Part shown: positions 43,180 to 51,258 of the stretch, one piece after another
Layout: every line of letters begins with the position of its first letter
Position numbering within the stretch: the first letter of the stretch is position 1
Assembly (NCBI RefSeq): GCF_000760735.1
Contig: NZ_JMEX01000001.1
Span: 1-64,000 of the forward strand
Reading direction: 5' to 3'
Source: Rhodococcoides fascians A44A
Lineage (GTDB): Bacteria; Actinomycetota; Actinomycetes; Mycobacteriales; Mycobacteriaceae
Length of the DNA stretch: 64,000 nucleotides
The notes under the pieces: generated by a model
The model's input: the letters and a program-made list of their open reading frames with translations, nothing else
What the model was told of the DNA's origin: nothing
Databases searched by the model: none
Position numbers and translations under genes: made by a program

Positions 43180-43887
43180 GTGCTGCATAGTCCCTCCGCT
43201 GCAGGTGGTCTCGGGTTTTGCCATGACGCGGTGCCGCATGTCCTGCCAACGAATTATCACGGTCCACTCATAGTTGCGTTGGATTCCAACATCTTGATCG
43301 ACCTGCAGCAGTACGGTTCCGCGCTCTTCGAAGACGACGAAGATCTCGGTGTGCAGGATCCAGAGTATCGAGCCGAGCTGTTCGCGCTCAGTTACCTAGT
43401 CAACATCTGGCTGATGCGCGACATCCGCTTCATCGTCACACCCCGCTCCTATACCGACGCGAAACGGCCAACTTTTCGGTTTCTCAGTCGTCGCGTTCCG
43501 ACAATCGAAGCTCTCGCTGACAGCCTCGCGTTCCAGTACGCAGACTGGAACCTCGCAGCCCCATCGGAGACCGAGGTGAGGGTAGATGCGGACCGAGAGA
43601 TTGGTCTGGGCGACAGTGCTGACCGCGATCTGGTACTCGAAGCCGAAAGCGTTAGAGCGCATATGTTCTTGACACGCGATGTACGGCTGCGCAAAAACGT
43701 GCGAACGGACACCTCCGAGCTTAAGGTTTTGAGTCCAACGGGTCTGGAAACGAGACTGATGGACGGGAACGTCTCGCTACCATGGGGTGGAGGCGTATGC
43801 AATCAGAACGGATGTCCATATCTCCATGTCGATGTGCCGGGACCCGATATGGGAAAGTGGTCAGCGTTCTTCGGGATCTTCGAGTAA
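43180..43887 (+). CDS. PIN-domain-like nuclease
   Basis: The 235-aa product (GTG start, or GTG 51 bases later) has VALDSNILIDL near the N-terminus, the first acidic motif of PIN domains. A later DSADRDLVLEAESVRAHMFLTRD stretch supplies further Asp/Glu residues, as in PIN RNases. A CNQNGCPYLHV tail with two Cys is atypical. PIN proteins cleave RNA and often are toxins or defence effectors. It follows the cyclase gene by 175 bases on the same strand; no antitoxin-like gene is adjacent. Confidence 0.65.
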   Translation: MLHSPSAAGGLGFCHDAVPHVLPTNYHGPLIVALDSNILIDLQQYGSALFEDDEDLGVQDPEYRAELFALSYLVNIWLMRDIRFIVTPRSYTDAKRPTFRFLSRRVPTIEALADSLAFQYADWNLAAPSETEVRVDADREIGLGDSADRDLVLEAESVRAHMFLTRDVRLRKNVRTDTSELKVLSPTGLETRLMDGNVSLPWGGGVCNQNGCPYLHVDVPGPDMGKWSAFFGIFE

Positions 43888-43936
43888 TTCACCAATGCCG
43901 GTCTTGCTCAGACGATCCCTCGCACCAAATCCGACG

Positions 43937-44482
43937 CTACTTCAGGTATCGGTACAACGTCGACCGCGACACCCCCAACACTTCTCGAATGTCCGATAGT
44001 GACATGCCGCCAGACCGCATCCGCTTCGCTTGCTTGATCTGCGTGCCCGACATCGCCGGCGGTCTACCACCGAGCCGACCTTGTGCGCGTGCGACGGCGA
44101 GTCCAAGGTTGGTGCGTTCGCGGATCAGGTTGCGTTCGAACTCCGCCAATGCCCCGAAGATCGAATAGATCAACTTGCCACCGGAGGTGGTCGTGTCGAT
44201 CGCTTCGGTCAACGAACGGAACCCGACACCATCTTCCTCGAGTTGCTCCACCGTCTGCAACAGGTGGGGGAGCGACCGCCCGAGACGATCGAGCCGCCAC
44301 ACCACCAACGTGTCCCCGCGCCGAAGATGCGAAAACAGATCCGACAGCTCCGGTCGCGACGTTGTCGCACCCGACGCGGTCTCCATCCAGACTCGCGAAC
44401 ATCCGGCAGCGCTCAGCGCCTCGCTCTGCGCGTCGGCGCTCTGATCGGTCGTCGACACCCTCGCATAGCCCAAAAGTTCTCC
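43937..44482 (-). CDS. Serine recombinase (resolvase/invertase family)
   Basis: The product is 181 aa from a GTG at 44482. GYARVSTTDQ holds the catalytic Ser11. WRLDRLGRSL, LIYSIFGALAEFERNLIRERT and the C-terminal HTH (SLSDIREVLGVSRSTLYRYL) complete a standard Tn3/Pin-like small resolvase. It should act at a res site directly upstream, where a 13-bp inverted repeat lies (44496-44559). It is oriented away from the transposon end at 44589 and was probably the plasmid's own multimer resolution system. Confidence 0.92.
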   Translation of the reverse strand, partial: GELLGYARVSTTDQSADAQSEALSAAGCSRVWMETASGATTSRPELSDLFSHLRRGDTLVVWRLDRLGRSLPHLLQTVEQLEEDGVGFRSLTEAIDTTTSGGKLIYSIFGALAEFERNLIRERTNLGLAVARAQGRLGGRPPAMSGTQIKQAKRMRSGGMSLSDIREVLGVSRSTLYRYLK

Positions 44483-44495
44483 CACAAGAATCCAG

Positions 44496-44559
44496 TGTGT
44501 CAGAACTCGTCGTATAGACACATTTCGCCCGGCAGGTTTTGGACATGAGTTCTGACACA
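44496..44559. promoter_or_regulatory. Candidate res subsite: 13-bp inverted repeat upstream of the resolvase gene
   Basis: TGTGTCAGAACTC (44496-44508) and GAGTTCTGACACA (44547-44559) are perfect inverted copies, starting 13 bases before the resolvase start. Position, size and symmetry fit a resolvase-binding subsite. GGCGTGTC also occurs just before the transposon's left target duplication and again after the right one. Confidence 0.5.
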
Positions 44560-44732
44560 TACCCCTGCCATCGACGGCGTGTCAGATCTGTCAGTTTCAG
44601 AAGACGGCTGCACGATGTCAGAAGTGCACTGCAGTGCAACTCCGAGTTCTCGAGCACACGTCCGGCCTTATCCAGTGAGCGCTGCGATCCCTGACTGGAT
44701 AGCGCATTGATGGTGAAATTTCCCATCAAGTT

Positions 44733-45437
44733 TTACTGGCCGTCGGTGAGCTGCGGGTCTAGCGCCGCGGCCGGCCATGGACGGCTGTTGTCGCGCGAAG
44801 TGCTCGATCGGACACTTGCGGCATGGGCGGCGAGAAAGTTGTCGACGATTTGGATGCAGTCGTCGGCGTGGATGTGGCGCAGTCCTGTGAGGCGAGCGAA
44901 CACTATCGGTCCGAGGAGCTGAATGAGGGCGAAGGTGGTGTCGATCTCGCCGAGCACAGCGCGAGCGTCAGGCGCCGTCAGGATCTGATCCAGGGACCTG
45001 CGGTATTGCTCTATGACACGGGCCCGAAGCGAGACCACCGCGCCAGGATCGAGATCGCGCCGGCTGGCGTCGCCGCTGTTGACGGGCCCCATTGCCAGCC
45101 AGGCCAGCGTGGTCATCTGCACCGGAGCTTGGTCGATGAGGTCGGCTTGGGTGGTGAGCAACGAAATCAGACGTTCACGTAGCGGACCGGTATCGATATC
45201 GGTGTCGACTGGGGGTAATAGTCGCTCGAAGGTTGCAGCGAGCAGGTCAGTGGTACTTCCGAAATGTCGGTACAGAGTGGCACGTGCAACCTTCGACATG
45301 CGGGTGACCGCCTCCACGGTGACCGCCTCCACACCGCCGGTGGACAGCAGCTGACCGGCCGCTTCGAGTAACCGGTTACGTGAGCGCGCCAGCCGGGGGT
45401 CGGCCGAGCCCTCGGTTGCAACGAGAGGGTCGACCAT
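44733..45437 (-). CDS. TetR/AcrR regulator of the adjacent MFS pump
   Basis: The product is 234 aa. The ATG at 45437 is used; another ATG six codons upstream is possible. A typical TetR HTH lies at residues about 18-60 (VEAVTRMSKVARATLYRHF), followed by a helical ligand domain. It is divergent from the MFS gene with a palindrome between, so it probably represses the pump until a substrate binds. Confidence 0.88.
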   Translation of the reverse strand: MVDPLVATEGSADPRLARSRNRLLEAAGQLLSTGGVEAVTVEAVTRMSKVARATLYRHFGSTTDLLAATFERLLPPVDTDIDTGPLRERLISLLTTQADLIDQAPVQMTTLAWLAMGPVNSGDASRRDLDPGAVVSLRARVIEQYRRSLDQILTAPDARAVLGEIDTTFALIQLLGPIVFARLTGLRHIHADDCIQIVDNFLAAHAASVRSSTSRDNSRPWPAAALDPQLTDGQ

Positions 45438-45519
45438 GAACGGGCTCCGCTCCATTTGACTGACAAGACATGTCCTCGATTGATCATTCTGTCACACCCG
45501 CAGAGTTGTGATACTAATA

Positions 45520-45548
45520 GTCTCGAACCGAGACGATCAGTCTCGAAC
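45520..45548. promoter_or_regulatory. Putative TetR operator
   Basis: GTCTCG-AAC-CGAGAC (45520-45534) is a perfect palindrome, followed at 45540 by another GTCTCGAAC half-site. It lies between the divergent TetR and MFS genes, just before the pump's ribosome binding site. Confidence 0.6.
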
Positions 45549-45562
45549 TGGGAGGCTGGCCG

Positions 45563-47116
45563 TTGAACGAACGTAGATCCGACTCTGCCAGCGTCGCTCG
45601 ATGGAGCGGTGCCCAGTGGTGGATGTTGATTGTGTCGTGCATGGCAGTCGCGTTGGTGGTGGCCGCAATGGCAGCATTGTATTCAGCGTTGCCCCAGATC
45701 GCGGTCGCGACAGGGGCGACGCAAGCCCAACTGACCTGGATAGTCGACGGTTATACGTTGGTTTTGGCGTGCTTCGTTCTGCCTGCCGGTGCGATCGGTG
45801 ACCGGTACGGTCGCCGGGGGGTGCTCGTGGCGGGGTTGGCGTTGTTCGCTTTCGCGTCGGCATTGCCCTTGTTTCTCGCCGACCCGGCGTGGCTGATCGC
45901 TGCTCGCGCGTTGGCTGGGGCGGGTGCGGCGCTGGTCATGCCCTCGACGCTGTCGATACTGACCGCGGGATTTCCACCGGCGCATCGCGGCCGCGCTGTA
46001 GGTGTGTGGGCCGGGGTTGCTGGATCCGGGGCGGTCCTGGGCATCCTCGGGGCTGGTGTGCTGCTCGAGCAGTGGTCGTGGACCTCGGTGTTCGTCGGGT
46101 TGACCGTCGCCGGAGCGGTTCTGGCCGGGTTGGCATGCAGTATCGCGGAGTCCCGCCAGCAGGAGCATCCACCGGTCGATTGGGTGGGCGCGGTGACCGT
46201 AGTTGTCGCGGTCGGGGCGATCGTCTTCGCTGTGATCGAGGTTCCGGCCCGTGGCTGGTCGGATTCGCTCGTCGCCATCAGCACTGCGGTGGGCTTGTTT
46301 GCGGTTGCGGTGTTCGTCGTCGTAGAACTACGTTCCTCGGCACCCCTACTCGATGTCCGGTTGTTCGCCCGCCGTGGTTTCGGTGCCGGCGCGCTGTCTG
46401 TCTGTATCCAATTTCTGGTGACCTTCGGGGTGTTCTTGCTGTTGGTGCAGTATCTGCAGTTGATTCTCGGTTATGGACCGCTCACCGCCGCGTTGGCGTT
46501 GACCCCTATGGTCGTGCCGCTCATCGTGATCTCGGTGATTGCACCCTGGCTGTCGAACATTGTTGGGCTGCGGGTGATGACCACTGTAGGTCTGCTCACC
46601 ATCGCGGCGGGACTGGTGATGGTGAGCAGACTGACCGTCGCGGCGACTTACCCTGACCTGCTGTGGCCCTTGCTCATCATGAGTGCGGGTTTGGGGTTGT
46701 GTACCGCCCCTGCGACTTTCGCCATCGTCTCGGACACTCCTGAGGCCAAGCACGGGGTGGCTGCCGCGGTCAACGACGCAGCTCGCGAAATCGGTGCCGC
46801 GATTGGGATTGCGGTAGCCGGTAGCGTGCTCGCGGCCGGTTACGTTCAGCACATTCAGCCGGCTCTGCCCCAGCTACCCGAGCCTGCCCGTGGTCCGGTG
46901 GCCGATTCTCTGGCCGCCGCGTTACAGGTCGCCGACCGCGCAGGACCAGCTGGTCAGCCGCTGGCCGAGTTCGCCAGAGCCGCATTCGTACACGGAAGTG
47001 GTCAGGCGACACTGTCGTTGGCGGCGCTGACCGCCGCTGGGGCACTCGTCCTCGCCGTCTTTGCGCCAGGTAGACGCAGCCGTACGACAGCCACCGCGGG
47101 TGATGGACGTCGGTGA
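45563..47116 (+). CDS. MFS efflux transporter (DHA2, EmrB/QacA type)
   Basis: The 517-aa product starts at TTG behind GGGAGG. Fourteen membrane helices are likely. Motif A is visible as GAIGDRYGRRGVLV and an antiporter-type motif as GAGVLLEQWSW. Such proton-driven pumps export drugs, dyes or toxic hydrocarbons/solvents. On a transposon with an alkane hydroxylase operon, solvent or metabolite efflux is an attractive but unproven role. Confidence 0.9.
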   Translation: MNERRSDSASVARWSGAQWWMLIVSCMAVALVVAAMAALYSALPQIAVATGATQAQLTWIVDGYTLVLACFVLPAGAIGDRYGRRGVLVAGLALFAFASALPLFLADPAWLIAARALAGAGAALVMPSTLSILTAGFPPAHRGRAVGVWAGVAGSGAVLGILGAGVLLEQWSWTSVFVGLTVAGAVLAGLACSIAESRQQEHPPVDWVGAVTVVVAVGAIVFAVIEVPARGWSDSLVAISTAVGLFAVAVFVVVELRSSAPLLDVRLFARRGFGAGALSVCIQFLVTFGVFLLLVQYLQLILGYGPLTAALALTPMVVPLIVISVIAPWLSNIVGLRVMTTVGLLTIAAGLVMVSRLTVAATYPDLLWPLLIMSAGLGLCTAPATFAIVSDTPEAKHGVAAAVNDAAREIGAAIGIAVAGSVLAAGYVQHIQPALPQLPEPARGPVADSLAAALQVADRAGPAGQPLAEFARAAFVHGSGQATLSLAALTAAGALVLAVFAPGRRSRTTATAGDGRR

Positions 47117-47132
47117 AGGTCGGCCAGGGTGT

Positions 47133-47687
47133 CTATTCTTCGGTGTGATTCGTGTCCGTGGCCCGGAGTTGGGCTCGGGCTTGGGACTGCATGAAGTGTT
47201 CGACCTCGACCACCACGAACAGGGCAGTAGCGGTGGCTACCGAGCGGCCCTGCGCATCGTCCATCGTGGCCGTGAGATCCAGTTTGCGCCCATCACGAGA
47301 CCGAACGGCAGCACGCAATACGTATGGAGTGCCGAGCAGAACCGGCGCCAGGTAGTCGAGCTCGAGACGCCGCGTCACGGCGAGCTCACCCACTGTGTAG
47401 AGCAGGAAGCCGAACAGATCGTCGAGAACGGTCGCCACCGCGCCTCCGTGTGCTATCCCGGGTGCCCCGACATGACGTTGATCGAACACATGGTGAGCCA
47501 CCACGCCGTTCTCGTCACGCTGGACCGACAGGGCGTGGCCGTGCGGGTTCTGCGGCCCACAACCAAGACAGTCGGGGTGGTGGGGCGGTAGATCAGGCGA
47601 GTCGAAACTCGTGCTCCAGAACGAGCGCGCCCAGTTCTCGACAGCCGGGCCGGCCGACCCGCTGACCTCGTCCGGAACTCTTTTCAT
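47133..47687 (-). CDS. Hotdog-fold thioesterase (PaaI/4HBT-like)
   Basis: The product is 184 aa from an ATG at 47687 behind GAGAGG. GIAHGGAVATVLDDLFG is the typical hotdog active-site helix region (acidic residue in the long helix), with a CLGCGPQNPHGH segment before it as in PaaI-like thioesterases. It probably hydrolyses an acyl-CoA, maybe from alkane oxidation. It is convergent with the MFS gene. Confidence 0.78.
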   Translation of the reverse strand: MKRVPDEVSGSAGPAVENWARSFWSTSFDSPDLPPHHPDCLGCGPQNPHGHALSVQRDENGVVAHHVFDQRHVGAPGIAHGGAVATVLDDLFGFLLYTVGELAVTRRLELDYLAPVLLGTPYVLRAAVRSRDGRKLDLTATMDDAQGRSVATATALFVVVEVEHFMQSQARAQLRATDTNHTEE

Positions 47688-47787
47688 GGTCGGACCTCTC
47701 TGTCGTGAAAAAAAATTGTGCCGAGTCTGTCGCGTCATCGTGCGCTCGGCCTGCACCGCTGTTAGTTTCGATAGATAAACTGCACTA

Positions 47788-47798
47788 TGTCAGAAGTG
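47788..47798 (+). repeat. Internal copy of the transposon end sub-repeat
   Basis: TGTCAGAAGTG here matches 44616-44626 near the transposon's left end and shares TGTCAGAAG with 61893-61901 near the right end. It lies just before an IS3 fragment, so an older insertion junction is possible. No supported gene lies in 47688-47929. Confidence 0.4.
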
Positions 47799-47929
47799 AA
47801 CCGCGCGTTGAAAACGTCGGCGAGGTTGCAGATGAGGGTCATCCACCCCGCAGCCCAGTGGCTGGCGTCGTGATCTGATCGGCCCAGGGATTCGGACACT
47901 AGACCCGCTTGGAATAGGGATCTACAAGC

Positions 47930-48040
47930 ATGAGCAGATCGCGTCGATCTTTCAGCACCGAGTTCAAAGACGAACTGTGCCGAGAGGTCATCGACTCTTC
48001 CAAGCCGATCAGTGAGGTCGCCAGGGCGTACGGTGTCGGC
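47930..48040 (+). pseudogene. IS3-family OrfA fragment
   Basis: The frame begins with an ATG and the sequence SRSRRSFSTEFKDELCREVI, the characteristic start of IS3 OrfA HTH proteins (Tnp_1), continues to SEVARAYGVGDDS, then loses similarity; no OrfB follows. It is a truncated remnant of an insertion sequence. Confidence 0.7.
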
Positions 48041-48104
48041 GACGACAGCTGCAGCACAGTGCGATGCGCCCCGTGTACCGCGCGCCATCGAACGACGGTG
48101 GGCA

Positions 48105-49169
48105 TCATCTCGTGATGGCGGACAGCGAGCGTGAAGCAGACTCCAGGGACTCCACCAGGATCAGCTCGAGTTCCGACAGTCTGGCAGCCGACACGGCCAC
48201 CGCAGCTGCGCGTGTTCGTACATCGAGACCGCGTTGTGTTCCGGCGCGGGCAGTTTCGGTCCAGGCCTGGGCGCAGTGATCGGCGGCCACCGCGAGGTCT
48301 GCGGTAGCGGGATCACCGGTCAGACGTGCAATCTCGGTACAGCCGTCGGCGAGAAGCCGACGAAAGAGCCCGCCTCCGGTTCCGGCCTTTTCGATGAAGA
48401 TACCGAGACTGAACAGCAGCGTCTCGAGGTCATCGGGCGGAAGGTCGACCCAGCTCTTGACGTCGGTTGCCAGCTGGTCGACCGCGGCCAAACCGTCGGC
48501 ACCGGCTGCTGGTATGTGGTCGGCTATTCCCGGTGTCGATGGGGCGTGCATGCTGGCGGCGGATCGGGCGAAGGCCGCGGCCGCGGCAGTCGACACGGGC
48601 GGCAGTGTCTGCGGCCACGTGATTCGGTACGTGCAGTGACGTGTCGGTTGCGGGAACGAGGTGGAAGATCGCGCCCGAGCCAGCGCGTCGAGCGGGATCT
48701 TCTGCACGTCGGCCCGATCGTTGTCGACGACCGAGGCAGTCCCCCCGATCTCGTCGTAGCCGATCACCACGATGTCGTGGCGACTCATCTGCAGTTTCAC
48801 CCGTAAGTAGGGCAGCTCAGCGATATCGGCCCAGACCAGACTGGGTCTTCCCGCATCGATGTCGTCGCGAACCCATGACCATCCCTCACCGGGATCGTCG
48901 GTCGTGAGAACCTCGACTTGTCCGCCGAGCCTGCGCGGTAAGTCGATCTCGAAGTCGGCACCGCGGCCGACCAGGTACATCGGTGGGACCAGGTCGTCCG
49001 ATCGCAGGTAGGACAAACCGAGATCACCACCCAGTGCGAACACCAACCCCTCGTCGGGTGGTCCGTCCCATCCCAGACCGTGCCACTGGAGAAGGTCTCG
49101 CATTGCACCTGACCCGCAGTGCCCTCCCATCCGGTGGGGATAGTTCTCGATCAGAGTCGTGGGGGTCAC
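48105..49169 (-). CDS. BtrH-N/DUF4872-like cysteine acyltransferase or peptidase-fold protein
   Basis: The 354-aa product begins with a GGHCGSGAMRDLL stretch (candidate nucleophile Cys near residue 18), an EGLVFALGGDLGLSYL segment, an IDAGRPSLVW region and a SRHDIVVIGYDE segment (candidate His). This pattern is that of BtrH N-terminal papain-like domains, which transfer acyl groups in aminoglycoside side-chain assembly. The C-terminal half is Ala-rich and helical as in DUF4872. Substrate unknown. It follows the SDR gene by 46 bases and is probably co-transcribed. Confidence 0.7.
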   Translation of the reverse strand: MTPTTLIENYPHRMGGHCGSGAMRDLLQWHGLGWDGPPDEGLVFALGGDLGLSYLRSDDLVPPMYLVGRGADFEIDLPRRLGGQVEVLTTDDPGEGWSWVRDDIDAGRPSLVWADIAELPYLRVKLQMSRHDIVVIGYDEIGGTASVVDNDRADVQKIPLDALARARSSTSFPQPTRHCTYRITWPQTLPPVSTAAAAAFARSAASMHAPSTPGIADHIPAAGADGLAAVDQLATDVKSWVDLPPDDLETLLFSLGIFIEKAGTGGGLFRRLLADGCTEIARLTGDPATADLAVAADHCAQAWTETARAGTQRGLDVRTRAAAVAVSAARLSELELILVESLESASRSLSAITR

Positions 49170-49215
49170 TGTGGCTGCCTTTCGGGTGGTTGGTCGAGCG
49201 CGCGTGTCGGCATGC

Positions 49216-50052
49216 TCAGCTGTTCTGGATTCTGTCGAGATACGTTCGGCGAGCAGTCATGTCGACGTCCGCGAGGAACACCGAATCTGTGTTCAGGGCC
49301 GCACCCAGTCCGGTCGCCAGCCGCCGGGGGACGAATTTCACCGCCGCGACCATTGCGCCTGCGAGACGGGTGACGCGGACGAAGGGGCGTGGATTCTCGA
49401 TCAGATCTGCTGTCGCGCGGGCGATTTCCTCCGGCTCGGCGTTGCGTAATCCCTTTGCGCCGGCGGTTCCGGCGACGAGTTCGGTGTTGGTGAACGTCGG
49501 GCGGACTGTGGACAGTCGAACCCCTGACTTGCGGTACTCCAGTCGTGCGGCCTCTGTGAATCCGATGACTGCGAACTTGGTAGCGCAGTAGGTCGCCAAA
49601 CCAGGTACCGCGAGCTCGCCGGCCAATGACGCAGTGTTGATGATGTGTCCGGTGCGGCGCGGCAGCATGCGCTGAAGAGCCAGTTTGGTCCCGAAGATGA
49701 CACCCAGGACGTTGATCTCGACTTGACGCCGGGTTACTGCATCGTCCTCTTCGTGGGCGTGGCCGGTAGGCATGATGCCCGCGTTGTTGATCAGGATGTC
49801 GAGGGGTCCGAGTTCACGTTCGACCAGGTCCAGAAACGTTGTGAACGAGTCAGGTTCGGTGACGTCGAGTCGGGTGACGACCTTCACCCCGAGTTCGGCG
49901 GCGGCCTCCTTCGCACGTGCCTCGTCGATGTCGCCGATGGCGACCCGGTGGCCTCGTCGAATCAACTCCTTCGCTGTCTGATAGCCGATGCCGCGAGCTC
50001 CACCTGTGATCGCCACGGTCCTGGCGGGGGTGTGAGGTGCGTTGTTTGTCAT
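49216..50052 (-). CDS. Short-chain dehydrogenase/reductase
   Basis: The product is 278 aa from an ATG at 50052 behind AAGGAGCG. The TGGARGIGYQ cofactor-binding loop, the NNAG motif, catalytic Ser in NTASLAGE, and Tyr/Lys in TYCATKFA are present. A C-terminal extension carries a basic RRLATGLG run and could be membrane-associated. It oxidises alcohols or reduces ketones with NAD(P). It might oxidise the alcohol made by CYP153 (inference). Confidence 0.9.
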   Translation of the reverse strand: MTNNAPHTPARTVAITGGARGIGYQTAKELIRRGHRVAIGDIDEARAKEAAAELGVKVVTRLDVTEPDSFTTFLDLVERELGPLDILINNAGIMPTGHAHEEDDAVTRRQVEINVLGVIFGTKLALQRMLPRRTGHIINTASLAGELAVPGLATYCATKFAVIGFTEAARLEYRKSGVRLSTVRPTFTNTELVAGTAGAKGLRNAEPEEIARATADLIENPRPFVRVTRLAGAMVAAVKFVPRRLATGLGAALNTDSVFLADVDMTARRTYLDRIQNS

Positions 50053-50448
50053 CTGCTGCGCTCCTTGCATAGATGAGAGACATCGGTAGACGCCTGTCGG
50101 CCCGCTCTCGCGGTAGCGGCTGCGCACACGGGAGAGGGATATGGGTATCGCGCGTCGTCTCGTGCCCGGGGAGGCGTTCGGATCGGTCGTTCATCGCCCG
50201 CAGCCGCAATTCCAGCGGCAGAGCGAGTCTCGTCTGTTCGGTGCAACTTCCGGTGTCGGCCTTACCACGGCCGCGGCGACGAGACAGTCATGTGGCACAG
50301 CTCTGCCAGCAGGTATCGGCTCACCCGATTCGAAGGTGTCCGAGGCGGTCCGAGTGTTCACGATCGCGATTGTTCGCGGAGAGAGCTCCGACCGATCGGC
50401 AGTCGGCCGCGATACGGGGTTCGGCGCGTATGTTCTCACCGCTTGTGT
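50053..50448. other. Intergenic region upstream of the SDR gene
   Basis: About 400 bases without a supported gene; should hold the SDR promoter and the end of the CYP153 operon transcript. Confidence 0.4.
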
Positions 50449-51195
50449 TCATCGAGACTCCCGCGGAAGGTTTCGATCCCCGGGAGTTTCGTCCGGCCGG
50501 GTGCGGCCGGTGAAAACATCATCGAGTGGGTGAGCGCCCGTGAAGATCGTGGGGCCGTAGGCGTGCCGAAGCACCGTCAAGATCGCGTTCAAGGGTAGGT
50601 CGTCGAAGACTCCTCGCTCGCGGACATACTCCATGTGCTGGGCTCCGTCTGCGGTGAAGGCATGCATGAGAGCATCGCGATCGCCGTCGAATTCCACTGG
50701 CGGCACGCCGAAACGAGCGCACAACTCGACATTGAATGCCGGCGTGGCCTTCAACCACCGGCCCTCGATGTAGAGGCGACTGTAGCCGTGGTAGACGAAC
50801 AGGTCGGTGCCGCCCATCAGCGTGCGCAACGTCTCGGTCTGCAGGTGATTTCGGACGTCGGCGAAGCCGAGCAGTGCTGGGATACCCGCCGCCCGGCACA
50901 CTGCGGTCAACAGCACCGCCTTCGGGACGCAGTAAGCGCGCCCGGCCTCGAGGACGAAGCTCGCTCGATAGTGGGCCGGATCGTCCGACACGGTGTATGG
51001 GTCGTACCAGATTCGGTCGCGGACGGCGGCGAAGAGGCGTCTGGCCTTGTCACGGTCGCTGCTCGCATCTCCGATTGCCGCGGCGGTGAACGCCCGCACG
51101 GATTCGTGCTCGATGTCGAGGAAGTCCGTTGCTCCCAGGTATGCGTGTGGTGGCTGCGTAGTATGTGCTCCGGGCGGGCGGTCTGTCATGGTCAT
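50449..51195 (-). CDS. Transglutaminase-like (papain-fold) protein in the CYP153 operon
   Basis: The product is 248 aa from an ATG at 51195 behind AAGGGA. AYCVPKAVLLTAVCRAAGIPA holds the candidate Cys, HGYSRLYIEGRW the candidate His; the Asp position is replaced or shifted (TPAFN). This is the bacterial transglutaminase-like superfamily, with peptidase, amidase or unknown activities. It is the last gene of the ferredoxin-CYP153-reductase transcription unit, 64 bases after the reductase gene. It is not a known part of CYP153 systems. Confidence 0.75.
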   Translation of the reverse strand: MTMTDRPPGAHTTQPPHAYLGATDFLDIEHESVRAFTAAAIGDASSDRDKARRLFAAVRDRIWYDPYTVSDDPAHYRASFVLEAGRAYCVPKAVLLTAVCRAAGIPALLGFADVRNHLQTETLRTLMGGTDLFVYHGYSRLYIEGRWLKATPAFNVELCARFGVPPVEFDGDRDALMHAFTADGAQHMEYVRERGVFDDLPLNAILTVLRHAYGPTIFTGAHPLDDVFTGRTRPDETPGDRNLPRESR

Positions 51196-51258
51196 CGCTG
51201 ATGTTCCCTTCTCTGAGCAAACCGGTTGCTGTTGTGTGCACAACGACCGAAGGATCGG

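Noticed and set aside
43937..44482. Resolvase as the transposon's own TniR
   Set aside because: It lies outside the left inverted repeat and target duplication, so it belongs to the target plasmid.
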